Below, one piece after another: positions 1-11,352 of a DNA stretch of 64,000 nucleotides. Location of the stretch: NCBI RefSeq assembly GCF_945952055.1, contig NZ_CAMFHB010000002.1:243076-307075 (forward strand). The letters are read 5' to 3'. Position 1 is the first letter of the stretch. Every line of letters starts with the position of its first letter. The translations under genes were made by a program, and so were the position numbers. This DNA is from an uncultured Alsobacter sp. Its GTDB lineage: Bacteria; Pseudomonadota; Alphaproteobacteria; Rhizobiales; Beijerinckiaceae. Below the pieces are notes generated by a model. It was not told where the DNA came from. It saw only the letters and a program-made list of their open reading frames with translations, and made no database searches.

Positions 1-285
1 GAGCGTCGTGACGCCGGCGAAGAGCAGGCCGCGGCCCGCCAGGGTGTCGGCGACGCAGGCGGTGAAGGCCTCGTGCTCGCTCGCCGTGAGGGACGCGCCT
101 TCGCCGAAGCTGCCGTTGGTCATCAGGATCGTCACGCCGCCGGAGACGATGCGCTCGACCATTCTGGAGGTCTCGTCGAAGTCGACGGAGTTCTCGCAGG
201 ACCAGTGGTCGGCGTCGGGGGTAGACGGGGTCGGGATGATTCCGACGATGCCGCGGATGGCGTCGACGGTGACGTGGCCTTGCAT
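1..285 (-). CDS. DapA-family aldolase, N-terminal part (cut by window edge)
   Basis: The 95 visible codons begin with an ATG at 285 preceded by a GGAG about 10 bases upstream. They show the dihydrodipicolinate synthase/N-acetylneuraminate lyase fold start: an IVGIIPTP strand, then a MTNGSFGEGASLT loop. In true DapA the loop carries two adjacent threonines (GTTGE). Here it is S-F-G-E, closer to the hydratase-aldolase branch (trans-o-hydroxybenzylidenepyruvate hydratase-aldolase type, GTFGE), so lysine biosynthesis is unlikely and a pyruvate-dependent aldolase on an aromatic or keto acid is the better guess. The Schiff-base lysine lies beyond the edge and cannot be checked. The gene diverges from the glucan gene to its right. 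Confidence 0.75.
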   Translation of the reverse strand, partial: MQGHVTVDAIRGIVGIIPTPSTPDADHWSCENSVDFDETSRMVERIVSGGVTILMTNGSFGEGASLTASEHEAFTACVADTLAGRGLLFAGVTTL

Positions 286-543
286 GCGCCTCAACTCCAG
301 ATGCTTGCCGCCCAGGACGCGGCGGCGCAGAGAGTGCCCCGCGCAAAGCCTCCCTGCCACCTCTTTCGACGTCGCGGGCCCCGGCCTTGACCCTTCCTTA
401 AGCGGCGAGGGCCACGCTCATGCCGCAACCGACCGTTAAAACGGTTCGAAACAGGACAACGCCGGCTTGACCGTAAGCCCGGCGTCGGGGATGTGGTTGG
501 TCTCTTGCAATCGTTGTGCGGGACACGACTTCGGGGGGTGGGG

Positions 544-2136
544 ATGCGACTGACGCGGCGTGCCGTCCTGGCTGCAGGCGCCGGAGCATTGGTCGGGGGC
601 CGAGCGGCCGCCGACGTCAACATGAACAATCTCCTGGCGCCGCGCTGGTTCGGAGCCGCGGAGCTGGAAGACCGGGCCCGCAGGCTCGCCCAGTTCCCGC
701 ACGATCCGCCGGGCCGGCGCGTTCCCGCGTCGATCAACGGGCTCGACTGGGATGCCTGGCGCGAGATCCGCTTCAAGCCCGACGGCAACCTGCTGGACAG
801 CCCCAACAGCCGATTCCGCCTGCAGGCCTTCCATCTCGGCCACCTGTTCAAGCGCCCCGTCCGGCTGAACCTCGTGCGCGGCGACGTGGCGGAGCCGATC
901 GCCTATTCGGCCAACGACTTCGACTACGGCCACCACGCCTTCGATCCGCCGCTGCCGGCCGACCTCGGCTATGCGGGCTGGCGGATGAACTACCCGCTGA
1001 ACAAGCCGGGCGTGATGGACGAGCTCATCTCCTTCATCGGCTCGAGCTATTTCCGCCTGCTCGGACGCGGCCAGGTCTACGGGCTGTCGGCCCGCGGCCT
1101 GTCGATCGGCACGGGGCGGCTCGACAACAACGAGGAGTTTCCCTTCTTCCGCGAGTTCTGGTTTCGCGCGCCGGAGGAAGGCGCCGACCCGGCGAACGAC
1201 AAGCTCGTGTTCCACGCCCTGCTCGACAGCCCGTCGATCACCGGGGCCTATTCCTTCGAGCTGCATCCCGGCGACGTGTCGCGCATCGACGTCAGCGCGA
1301 CGCTCTTCGCCCGCCGCCGCATCGAGGACCTGGGCATCGCTCCGCTGACGTCGATGTACTTCATCGGCGAGAACGACCGTCACTACAACGACCGCAACCG
1401 GTACGACGACTACCGTCCGGAGATGCACGATTCGGACGGGCTGAAGCTGCACCTGGCCGACGGCCGGTGGATCTGGCGGCCGCTGCGCAACCCGCAGATC
1501 CAGGAGCTGTCCTACTACCACACCACGGACCTGCGCGGCTTCGGGCTGATGCAGCGGGACCGGGACTTCAGCCACTACCAGGACATCGACCTCGCCTATC
1601 AGCAGCGCCCCAGCTACTGGATCGAGCCCAAGGGGAACTGGGGCCCGGGCCGGATCGAACTGGTCGAGCTCGCCACCAAGGACGAGACCGCCGACAACAT
1701 CGTCGTGGCCTGGCTGCCCAAGGAGGCCATCGAGCCCGACAAGCCGATGACCTTCGCCTACACCCTCCATGCCGGGCTGGACTTCTCGAAGCTCTCGCAG
1801 CTCGGGCGGGTGGAGCACACGTTCAACGCGCCGGTCGGCGCGCTCGGCGCCGTGCGCGAGCAGAAGCACCATGGCGCGCGGCGCTTCCTGATCGACTTCG
1901 CCGGCGGCGAGCTCGACCGGCATCTGGCCAAGCCCGAGAGCCTGCAGGTCGTGGTCAACGTGACCGGCGGCAAGACCATCCGGTCCTTCGTCACGCCCAA
2001 TCCCCAGCTGCCGGGCGTCCGGGCCATCCTGGACGTGAAGGGCTTCCCCACCGACACGATCTACATCGACGCGCATCTGCGCGCCGGCGACGTGCCGGTC
2101 ACCGAGACGTGGAGCTACCGCTGGAAGGTGGAATGA
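544..2136 (+). CDS. opgD: Periplasmic glucan biosynthesis protein, OpgD/OpgG (MdoG) family
   Basis: This 530-aa protein matches the MdoG family along its length, with LNxxRGDVAEPIAYSANDFDYG near residue 110 and a long beta-rich body. The family shapes osmoregulated periplasmic glucans in the periplasm. The start at 544 is chosen because it follows a GGGGGGTGGGG purine tract and gives a signal peptide with a twin-arginine motif (residues 3-9, LTRRAVL) and a hydrophobic core. A Tat signal is the known distinction of OpgD from Sec-exported OpgG, hence the symbol. An upstream in-frame start at 493 would bury the signal. No opgH-type glucosyltransferase is adjacent, so it must act with genes elsewhere. 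Confidence 0.82.
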   Translation: MRLTRRAVLAAGAGALVGGRAAADVNMNNLLAPRWFGAAELEDRARRLAQFPHDPPGRRVPASINGLDWDAWREIRFKPDGNLLDSPNSRFRLQAFHLGHLFKRPVRLNLVRGDVAEPIAYSANDFDYGHHAFDPPLPADLGYAGWRMNYPLNKPGVMDELISFIGSSYFRLLGRGQVYGLSARGLSIGTGRLDNNEEFPFFREFWFRAPEEGADPANDKLVFHALLDSPSITGAYSFELHPGDVSRIDVSATLFARRRIEDLGIAPLTSMYFIGENDRHYNDRNRYDDYRPEMHDSDGLKLHLADGRWIWRPLRNPQIQELSYYHTTDLRGFGLMQRDRDFSHYQDIDLAYQQRPSYWIEPKGNWGPGRIELVELATKDETADNIVVAWLPKEAIEPDKPMTFAYTLHAGLDFSKLSQLGRVEHTFNAPVGALGAVREQKHHGARRFLIDFAGGELDRHLAKPESLQVVVNVTGGKTIRSFVTPNPQLPGVRAILDVKGFPTDTIYIDAHLRAGDVPVTETWSYRWKVE

Positions 2137-2144
2137 CCCGCCCT

Positions 2145-2882
2145 TCAGGCGGGGTGGCGGGCGTTCCAGTCGCGCGCATAGGCGCTGCAGTTGGCGTCGA
2201 GCTCGGCCATGTCCAGCACGCCGGCCGGGCGCACCCGGGTCGGCCCGTTCGCGGTGAAGGGGATGTAGCGCTGGTGCGCCACGCGCCACAGGCGGCGTAG
2301 TTCCACCAGCGGCTCGGGGCTGTCGTCCACCCGGATGTCGATGGCGGGATAGGCCTCGGTGGTCCACACGCGGATGGCCGCGGACTGCTTGCCCCGCTTG
2401 TCTCCGCCGGCCACCTGCCCCGCCTCCAGGGCGGTGATCAGCCGGTCGTCGAAGTCGAGGTGGTGCGAGGCCTCGTAGGTGCGCAACGTGGCCGCGACCA
2501 CCTCCGGGCCCGCCAGCATGTTGCCGGCCACCGAGACGTTCGGCGCGCTGACATGGCCGGCCCAGTCCACGCAGCCGCGCCCGGTATGGGCGGCGATCCG
2601 TCCTTCACGGTCGATCACGTGCATCTGGCGGATGTCGACCCCCTCGTCCGCCGCCGTGACGATCGCCACGATCTCGTCGGCGGGACGGCCCTCCTGCAGC
2701 AGCTTCATGCCGTCGACCCCGTAATACGGGTTCATGAAGGCCTGCGTCGCGAGCGCCCCCAGCCGGCCGCCGCCATAGGGCACGCGCGCCCCCACTCCGA
2801 AGGCGCAGGTGGTGACGGCCACGGCATAGGCGCCGGTGGCGGGATCGCGGGCGACGATGGACCAGGTCATGGCAGTGCTCAT
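2145..2882 (-). CDS. DUF1028 family protein (Ntn-hydrolase-like)
   Basis: The 245-aa product begins MSTAMTWSIVARDP and carries the DUF1028 hallmarks: TTCAFGVGARVPY, an ALATQAFMNPYYG stretch, HVIDREGRIAAHTG and a VAGNMLAG segment near residue 130. DUF1028 proteins are related to N-terminal nucleophile hydrolases and often sit beside peptide or amidase genes, but the substrate is not established. It converges on the glucan gene with an 8-base gap. A second ATG four codons in is also usable. It has no signal peptide, so it is probably cytoplasmic. Confidence 0.8.
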   Translation of the reverse strand: MSTAMTWSIVARDPATGAYAVAVTTCAFGVGARVPYGGGRLGALATQAFMNPYYGVDGMKLLQEGRPADEIVAIVTAADEGVDIRQMHVIDREGRIAAHTGRGCVDWAGHVSAPNVSVAGNMLAGPEVVAATLRTYEASHHLDFDDRLITALEAGQVAGGDKRGKQSAAIRVWTTEAYPAIDIRVDDSPEPLVELRRLWRVAHQRYIPFTANGPTRVRPAGVLDMAELDANCSAYARDWNARHPA

Positions 2883-2950
2883 CCGTTGCGGTTGACGCCC
2901 GGAGTGGAGCACGGACGCAGGCCCGTGACGAGTGCGTGGGACGCCGGCCG

Positions 2951-4228
2951 CTACTGCGTCAGCGTGGGCACGCGCACCTTGCTGGCGATCGCGTCGGCGA
3001 GCTTGGTGACCATGTTGGAGTTGCCGTCGGTGAGGGTGCCGCCCACCATGAAGCCGGGCCACTGCTTGATCGTCTGCCAGCCGTTGGCCAGCCCGTCGCG
3101 GTCGTTCGTCGACAGGTCGGGATTGCCGAAGAAGACGAGCAGCTTGCGGGTCTGGTCGATCTTGGCGGCGCTGTCCCACTTGGCCTTCAGGTCGGCATAG
3201 GTGCGGGGCATCTTGGTGGCCGCCGGATAGTTCGGGTTCTTCAGGCTCAGGGAATAGCTCGGCTTGTGGGCCGCCGCGTCGGTCCAGACGACGACGGTGG
3301 GATAGACCGCGTCGAGCGGCTTGGTGCCGCCGGTGGACGGTGTGTCGCCGACCTTCGCCCAGGGGCTGTCGATGGCCTCGTTGACGCATTCGAGCCCCGA
3401 CTCCGGCGTGTCGCCGCCCCCGTTGGCCGTCTCCGGGTTGACGTAGCCCTGGAAGGTCGTGCGCTCCGCGGGAAGGTTGTAGAAGTTCGACGCCTTCATC
3501 GGCGGCACGTCGCCGACATAGGTCCAATAGTCGGAATCGGTGGGCTTCGACGTCTTCGTGGCGTACTTCGTTCCGTTCCAGTACGTCACGTTGTAGCTGG
3601 ACGTGCCGTTCATGTAGTTGCCGCCGTAGTCGCGGTAATAGATCGCGCGCACGCGCATCGCGTCGAACTTTGGGATGCCGCGGCGCACGAGCTCGTCGTT
3701 CAGGTTGGACTCGAGATTGAGCGCGTTGTTCTTCACCGCCGTGAGCGTGTTCGACATCGAGCCGGTCGCGTCGATGCAGAAGACCAGGTCGAGCTGGCGC
3801 ACGTCGGGCTTGGCGATGGCGGCCTTGGTGGTGACCGTGGCCGACATCGAACCCACGCCGACGATGCTCGCCACCTTCATCGGCACCTGGATGTTGATGT
3901 TGGCGGTGATGGTGTTGCCATCCGCCGACAGCGTGAAGCTCGCCGACTTCACGTTGGGCAGGGTGTCGGGGCCGAGCTGGGCCTCGAAATAGCGCTGCGC
4001 GATCGCGGGGCGCAGGGTGTCGGCGTCGTTCAGCCGGGCCGCGGCGAGCACCGCCGTGTCGGCCGCCGACTGGATCTTGAGCACGTTGCGCGTGGTCGTT
4101 CCGTAGTCGAAGCCGATCCCCGCCATGCCCACCAGGGCGACCGTCATGAGCGCGAAGGCAGGCGCGAGCGCGCCGCGCCTGTCATCGGCGAAGCGTCGCA
4201 GTGTCCGGACGGTCGAATGCGGCGTCAT
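2951..4228 (-). CDS. TadG-like pilus-assembly protein with von Willebrand A domain
   Basis: This 425-aa protein starts with a basic stretch and a single membrane segment (about residues 22-42: RRGALAPAFALMTVALVGMAG), the TadE/TadG-like N-terminus of Flp-pilus proteins. A von Willebrand A domain begins near residue 147, with a metal-site motif DATGS at 153-157. The start at 4228 is preceded by GGTGGAG. An earlier in-frame ATG at 4288 lacks a ribosome-binding site and would put 20 extra residues before the membrane segment. TadG proteins normally accompany tad/flp secretion genes, but none are adjacent, so this is an orphan member. It is probably anchored in the inner membrane with the vWA domain periplasmic. 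Confidence 0.8.
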   Translation of the reverse strand: MTPHSTVRTLRRFADDRRGALAPAFALMTVALVGMAGIGFDYGTTTRNVLKIQSAADTAVLAAARLNDADTLRPAIAQRYFEAQLGPDTLPNVKSASFTLSADGNTITANINIQVPMKVASIVGVGSMSATVTTKAAIAKPDVRQLDLVFCIDATGSMSNTLTAVKNNALNLESNLNDELVRRGIPKFDAMRVRAIYYRDYGGNYMNGTSSYNVTYWNGTKYATKTSKPTDSDYWTYVGDVPPMKASNFYNLPAERTTFQGYVNPETANGGGDTPESGLECVNEAIDSPWAKVGDTPSTGGTKPLDAVYPTVVVWTDAAAHKPSYSLSLKNPNYPAATKMPRTYADLKAKWDSAAKIDQTRKLLVFFGNPDLSTNDRDGLANGWQTIKQWPGFMVGGTLTDGNSNMVTKLADAIASKVRVPTLTQ

Positions 4229-4318
4229 GCTCGCGTCTCCACCCCAATCGGGATGGAGCAACCGTAGATTGATAAATTTAAAGATCACTCAATCTGCGGA
4301 TGTGAATTCGTTGATCCG

Positions 4319-5086
4319 TCACAATTCACTCAAACCTTTGGCAATGCTGGCCGCGGCGATCCCGGCGAGGCAGAGCACCGAGACGCGGCGATGCAGTTTC
4401 GCGTCGCCGCGATGGAAGCCCTGGGCGCCGCACCACGTGCCCACCCACATGACCGGCAGGGCCACGATGGACAGGACGACGGTGTCGCGTCCCATCAGCC
4501 CAACCGCGGCGGCGCTGCCCAGGGCGGCGACCGACGTGGCCAGGAAGAACACCAGCAGCGAGGCCCGCACCTGCAGCCGGCCCAGCGGCGAGGTCATGTA
4601 GAACGCGACGGCGGCGGGACCCGGCATCGCGGCCACCCCGTTGCACAGCCCGGCGGCGAGCCCCATCGCGATCGTCCACAGGCGCCCGGGAACCGCGGAG
4701 AGGCCGAAGCCTCCCCCCACCAGGATCGCCGCGACGAGGGTCAGGAGCCCGATCACGATCCGCGCGCCCGAGGCCGGCGCGACGCTGAGCAGCGCGACGC
4801 CGAACGGCGACCCGATCGTCGAGCCAACGATCAGCCAGCGCAGCGACGGCCAATGGCAATCCCGCGAGGCCGCGGGAAAATCGAGGATCCCGCCCAGGAA
4901 CTGCAGGCCCAGCGCGAGGGCGACGGCGCTGGAGGGCGAAATGAACAGGCTGAGCAGCGGCACGGCGGCGATGGCGAAGCCGAACCCCGTGAAGCCGCGC
5001 AGCGCCGCGGCCGCGAACACCACGGCCAGCGCTTCGGCCAGGCGATCGAGCGAGGGCAGCAGACCGAGCCAGTCGTGAAGGGCCAT
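4319..5086 (-). CDS. TauE/SafE-family membrane permease
   Basis: The 255-aa product is almost entirely hydrophobic, with about seven to eight membrane segments. It carries the family's ALRGFTGFGFAIAAVPLLSLF motif near residues 27-47 and a second copy-like segment in the C-terminal half (LAAGLCNGVAAMPGPAAV). TauE/SafE proteins (COG0730) export sulfite, sulfoacetate or related anions; the substrate here is unknown. The ATG at 5086 is chosen because it begins directly before the first membrane helix. The reading frame runs further upstream to 5197 but that part is charged and unlike the family. It stands alone between the vWA gene and the peptide ABC operon. Confidence 0.82.
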   Translation of the reverse strand: MALHDWLGLLPSLDRLAEALAVVFAAAALRGFTGFGFAIAAVPLLSLFISPSSAVALALGLQFLGGILDFPAASRDCHWPSLRWLIVGSTIGSPFGVALLSVAPASGARIVIGLLTLVAAILVGGGFGLSAVPGRLWTIAMGLAAGLCNGVAAMPGPAAVAFYMTSPLGRLQVRASLLVFFLATSVAALGSAAAVGLMGRDTVVLSIVALPVMWVGTWCGAQGFHRGDAKLHRRVSVLCLAGIAAASIAKGLSEL

Positions 5087-5414
5087 GCACGTTCCTGCAA
5101 CCGCCGGCACGAGGGACCGGTCCGACGACACCGCGCGGAGAGGCGCGATTCGCCCGCCGCGCGGCGGCCGGACGATACAGCCTTTCCGGGCCGGCATGGC
5201 GGCGGCCGCGGCGCGACGCTCAAGCCCGGCGCGCTGGTCGCAGACGCGCTAGCGAGTGTCGCCCGGACGGCTTGCCACGGGATCGGAATGTTTCGACCAT
5301 CCCTGTCGAGGGGCGTCTCCACTGGAGGCGATCGAGGGGCTGGCCGCGACGCGCGAGGACGGTCATGATGGCCCGACAAGCGCCGAAAACGGCCGAGACA
5401 TCACGGAGGGGACC

Positions 5415-7067
5415 ATGACCAACGACATCCACGACCAGCATATCCGCACGTTGGGCCGCCAGCTGGCCGACGGCTCGATGAACCGGCGCGAATTCGTTCG
5501 CTTCGCGACCCTGCTCGGCATGGCCGCACCGGCCGCCTACGCCGCCGCCGGCCTCGCGGCGCCGACGGCCGCCCGCGCGCAGTCCATGCCCAAGGGCGGC
5601 GTGTTGCGCATCGGCACGCGCGTCAAGGAGATCAAGAGCCCGCACACCTATTCGTGGGGCGGCTACGACTCCAACATCTCCCGCCAGGTGCTCGAATATC
5701 TCACCTTCACCGACGAGAAGGGCGTCACCGGGCCGGGCCTGTTCGAGAAGTGGTCGGTCAGCCCCGACCTGAAGACCTGGACCTTCAACGTCCGCAAGGG
5801 CGTGAAGTGGCACAACGGCCAGGAGTTCACGGCCGACCACGTGATCTGGAACCTGAAGCGCGTGCTCGATCCGGAAGTCGGCTCGTCGATGATCGGCCTG
5901 ATGAAAGGCTACCTGCTCGACGACACCACCGTGAACGGCAAGGCCTCGACCAAGATCTGGGACGCCAACGCCATCGAGAAGGTCGACGACCACACGGTGC
6001 GCATCAACTGCAAGCTGCCGCAGGTGGCGGTGCCGGAGCACTTCTTCCACTACCCGATGGCCATCATGCACCCCGACAGCAAGGGCGTGTTCCAGGTGGG
6101 TTCGGTCGGCACGGGGCCGTTCACGCTCACCGAGTTCGACCTCGGCAAGAAGGCCGTGCTCAAGGCCCAGAAGGGCTACTGGGGCGGTGACGCCTTCATC
6201 GACACGATGGAGCAGATCGACATCGGCGACGACGCCAGCGCCGCCATCGCCGCGCTCGCCTCCAAGCAGCTGCACGGCCTCGTCTTCGCCGATCCCGGCC
6301 AGTACGACGCGCTCAAGGCGCTGCCGCACCTGGCCTTCTACGACGTGCCGACGGCGGAGACCGGCGTCATCCGCATGCGCTGCGACGCCAAGCCCTTCGA
6401 CAACCCGAAGGTGCGCAAGGCCATGCGCCTGGCCATCGACCCGGAGGTGGTGCTGAAGGTGGCGCTGCGCGGCCTCGGCGTGACCGGCGACCATCACCAC
6501 TGCTCGCCCGCGCATCCCGACTATGCGGCGATCCCGCCGATGAAGCGCGACGTGGCTGCGGCGAAGAAGCTGCTCGCCGAAGCCGGCTACGCCAACGGCA
6601 TCTCGGCGGAAATCATCGTCCCCAACGACCACGCCTGGTTCCAGACGCAGGCCGAAGCCTGCATCGAGATGTGGAAGGAAGCCGGCATCACCATCAAGCT
6701 GTCGCCCATGCCGGGCGCGGCCTACTGGGACGTGTGGACGAAGGTGCCGATGGGCACGACCATCTGGTACCACCGCCCGCTGTCGATCATGTGCCTGGGC
6801 CTCGCCTACCGCACCGGCGTGCCGTGGAACGAGTCCGGCTACTCCAACAAGGAGTTCGACGAGATCCTGACGCAGGCCGAGGGCACCATCGACCTCGCCA
6901 AGCGCAAGGAGCTCGTGGCCAAGCTCGAGACGATCATGCAGGAGGACGGTCCGCTGGTGCAGCCGGTGTTCCGCTCGACCTTCACCTTCATGGACAAGCG
7001 CGTGAAGGGCTTCTCGATGCATCCGACGAACTACATGTTCGGCTGGAAGATGGGCCTCGAGGCCTGA
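5415..7067 (+). CDS. Dipeptide/oligopeptide-type ABC transporter substrate-binding protein
   Basis: This 550-aa protein is a solute-binding protein family 5 (DppA/OppA type) member, with EKWSVSPDLKTWTFNVRKGVKWHNG near residue 115 typical of the family. Residues 23-30 (NRREFVRF), followed by a hydrophobic Ala-rich stretch ending ARAQS, form a Tat-like signal peptide, so it is exported folded to the periplasm. The ATG at 5415 follows a GGAGGGG site at 5406-5412. It heads a four-gene operon (binding protein, two permeases, fused ATPase). The ligand could be a peptide, nickel, an opine or a sugar; sequence alone does not decide. Confidence 0.9.
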   Translation: MTNDIHDQHIRTLGRQLADGSMNRREFVRFATLLGMAAPAAYAAAGLAAPTAARAQSMPKGGVLRIGTRVKEIKSPHTYSWGGYDSNISRQVLEYLTFTDEKGVTGPGLFEKWSVSPDLKTWTFNVRKGVKWHNGQEFTADHVIWNLKRVLDPEVGSSMIGLMKGYLLDDTTVNGKASTKIWDANAIEKVDDHTVRINCKLPQVAVPEHFFHYPMAIMHPDSKGVFQVGSVGTGPFTLTEFDLGKKAVLKAQKGYWGGDAFIDTMEQIDIGDDASAAIAALASKQLHGLVFADPGQYDALKALPHLAFYDVPTAETGVIRMRCDAKPFDNPKVRKAMRLAIDPEVVLKVALRGLGVTGDHHHCSPAHPDYAAIPPMKRDVAAAKKLLAEAGYANGISAEIIVPNDHAWFQTQAEACIEMWKEAGITIKLSPMPGAAYWDVWTKVPMGTTIWYHRPLSIMCLGLAYRTGVPWNESGYSNKEFDEILTQAEGTIDLAKRKELVAKLETIMQEDGPLVQPVFRSTFTFMDKRVKGFSMHPTNYMFGWKMGLEA

Positions 7068-7148
7068 TCCAAGCCCGAGCTTGACGGCAAGAATCGACCG
7101 GCCGACCATCGCGTCGGCCGGTCCGTTCCGGCCCGGGCGGGAGTTCCC

Positions 7149-8162
7149 ATGCTGAGGTTCGCGGCGCGACGCCTGGCCAGCCTGCTGCTGACGCTCGTCG
7201 CGGCATCCTTCCTCGTTTTCGCCGTCACCGAGTTCTCGCCCAGCAACGTCGCGCGCAAGACGCTCGGGCCGTTCGCGCTGCAGAACCAGGTCGACATCCT
7301 CTACGAGAAGCTCGGGCTGTCCGACCCGCTGCTGGTGCGCTACACGCGCTGGGCGGGCGTGCTGCTCGGGCTCAAGGCCGATCCGCTGCAGGATCCCGCG
7401 CTGAACCTCAACTTCAAGGATCCGCGCGGCGACAAGTACTTCGGCAACTTCGGCTATTCGACGCTGTACAAGGCGCCCGTGAACGACGTCATCTGGTCGC
7501 GGCTCGGGGCGACGGCGACGCTGGCCGGGATCGCCTTCGCCATCATCGTGCCGCTGTCGCTCGCGTTGGGCGTGCTTGCCGGCATGCGCGAGGGCAGCGC
7601 GCTCGACCGGACGATTTCCGTCTTCGGCATCGTCAGCACCTCGATCCCGGAATTCGCGTCGGGCGTCTTCCTCGTCGCGATCTTCGTCGTGGTGCTCGGC
7701 TGGCTGCCCGGCACGAGCCCCCTCGACCCCGGTTCGGGGTGGCCGATCTGGTCGCAGCTCGTGCTGCCGGTGGCGGTGCTCGTGCTCTATGACGCCGGCT
7801 ACGTGGTCCGCATGGTGCGCGGCTCCATGGCCGAGGTCATGAACAAGGGCTACGTCCGCACGGCCTTCCTGAAGGGCCTGCCGATGCGCACGGTGGTGAT
7901 GCGGCACGCGTTGCGCAACGCCATGATCGCGCCCTTCACCGTCATCCTGCTGCAGATCAACTTCCTGATCTCCGGCGTCGTCGTGACCGAGATGGTCTTC
8001 GCCTATCCGGGCTTCGGCCGCATGATCCTGGACGCCTCGCTGTTCGGCGACATCGCGCTGATCGAGGCCGCCACCCTGATCGCCCTCACCATCGCCATTG
8101 CCACCCAGCTCGTCAGCGACATCGGCTATGCGCTGCTCAACCCGCAGATCTCCCTCAAATGA
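7149..8162 (+). CDS. ABC transporter permease, DppB/OppB type
   Basis: The 337-aa membrane protein opens with FAARRLASLLLTLVAASFLVF, the usual first helix of DppB-like permeases. It carries the cytoplasmic EAA loop near residues 235-260 (YVRTAFLKGLPMRTVVMRHALRNAM), which contacts the ATPase. A larger than usual loop after the first helix (residues 35-105) is typical of this subfamily. The ATG follows a GGGCGGGAG site. It overlaps the next permease by four bases, so the two are translationally coupled. Confidence 0.9.
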   Translation: MLRFAARRLASLLLTLVAASFLVFAVTEFSPSNVARKTLGPFALQNQVDILYEKLGLSDPLLVRYTRWAGVLLGLKADPLQDPALNLNFKDPRGDKYFGNFGYSTLYKAPVNDVIWSRLGATATLAGIAFAIIVPLSLALGVLAGMREGSALDRTISVFGIVSTSIPEFASGVFLVAIFVVVLGWLPGTSPLDPGSGWPIWSQLVLPVAVLVLYDAGYVVRMVRGSMAEVMNKGYVRTAFLKGLPMRTVVMRHALRNAMIAPFTVILLQINFLISGVVVTEMVFAYPGFGRMILDASLFGDIALIEAATLIALTIAIATQLVSDIGYALLNPQISLK

Positions 8163-9037
8163 GCGCCGCGACCGACAAGGCCTCCACCGCGGTCGCCGCC
8201 GTCCCCCGGAAGGCACCCGGCCTGCTGCGCCGGCTGCCGACGTCGCGCGTGGCGATGGTGGGCCTGGCCCTCATCCTGGTCTGGGTGGTGCTGGCCCTGC
8301 TCGCCCCGTTCCTGCCGCTGGACCCGCCGAACAAGCAGGACCTGATGGCGCTCGCCAATCCCCTGCCCTCGGCCAAGCACTGGCTGGGGACGGACTTCAA
8401 GGGCCGCGACATCCTCTCGCGCCTGATCTGGGGAGCGCGGACCGTCCTGACCGTGGCCCCGGCGGCCGCCCTGTGCGCCTACGTCGTCGGCTGCCCGCTG
8501 GGGCTCGCCGCCGGCTATTTTGGCGGCTGGGTCGACACGGTCATCAGCCGCGCCTCGGACATCATCCTCTCCTTCCCGATCATCATCCTCTACGTAATCC
8601 TGATCGCGAACATCGGGCCCTCCGTGCTCAACATCGTGCTGGCCGTGACGCTGACCGCCGCGCCCGGCATCGCGCGCATCGTGCGCGGCCTCACGATCGA
8701 GCAGCGGCATCTCGACTACGTTGCGGCCGCGCAGCTCCGGCGCGAAAGCGCTCTTTGGATCATGTTCGTCGAACTCCTGCCGAACTGCAGGGGGCCGCTG
8801 ATCACTGATTTCTGCCTGCGGGTCGGCTACACGATCATCACCATCGGCATCCTGGGCTTCCTGGGCCTCGGCCTGCCGCCGCCCGACCCGGACTGGGGGA
8901 CCATGGTGAAGGAAGGCACGGCCATGATCTCGGTCCGGCCGCACATGTCGCTCTTCCCGGCCATGGCCATCGTCAGCCTGATCCTGGGCTTCAACCTGCT
9001 CGCCGACGGTGTCCGCGAGCTGTCGCTGCGGGAGTAG
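8159..9037 (+). CDS. ABC transporter permease, DppC/OppC type
   Basis: This 292-aa permease has the DppC N-terminal pattern: a membrane helix near residue 30, then an LGTDFKGRDILSRLIWGART segment at about residues 75-95 that is diagnostic of the DppC/OppC branch. Five further helices and an EAA loop (about residues 175-200) follow. Its ATG sits inside the stop of the upstream permease (ATGA). It pairs with that permease to form the channel of the importer. Confidence 0.9.
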   Translation: MSAATDKASTAVAAVPRKAPGLLRRLPTSRVAMVGLALILVWVVLALLAPFLPLDPPNKQDLMALANPLPSAKHWLGTDFKGRDILSRLIWGARTVLTVAPAAALCAYVVGCPLGLAAGYFGGWVDTVISRASDIILSFPIIILYVILIANIGPSVLNIVLAVTLTAAPGIARIVRGLTIEQRHLDYVAAAQLRRESALWIMFVELLPNCRGPLITDFCLRVGYTIITIGILGFLGLGLPPPDPDWGTMVKEGTAMISVRPHMSLFPAMAIVSLILGFNLLADGVRELSLRE

Positions 9038-9041
9038 CGCC

Positions 9042-11090
<2,049 letters not shown>

Positions 11091-11352
11091 GGCCGCGCCC
11101 GGACCACACCTTCATCACGCAAACAGTTACATGACACAGAAGAGTGTCCAGAAAGTCGTCAAGGACACGCGCCACATACTTGCTTCGCATAGTGGATAGT
11201 CTGACGCCTCTACGGTGAGTAGCCGGTTGTTATTGCGGCAGCGCGGCGTTTTCTTGCCCGTTTTCGAGCCAAAATCCACGGGTTGGAAAGGATTCTCGTC
11301 CAGGCTGTGCTGAAGCCTCTGCTGGCTGCACACCTATGAGCAGGTCTCCTTC
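11091..11352. other. Intergenic region before the chemoreceptor
   Basis: This stretch separates the peptide ABC operon from the chemoreceptor. I see no gene in it. It is less GC-rich than its surroundings and presumably holds the chemoreceptor promoter and leader, but I could not place a convincing -35/-10 pair. An AGGTCTCC tract just before 11353 serves as a weak ribosome-binding site. Confidence 0.4.

Noticed and set aside
436..2367. A long open frame on the minus strand opposite the glucan gene
   Set aside because: It has no family-like sequence, is rich in His/Arg/Val as expected of the mirror of a GC-rich gene, and overlaps a well-supported gene. Many similar frames across the window were rejected for the same reason.
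5220..8216. A very long minus-strand frame of nearly 1000 codons across the peptide ABC genes
   Set aside because: Composition is that of antisense GC-rich DNA, and three clear transporter genes occupy the other strand.
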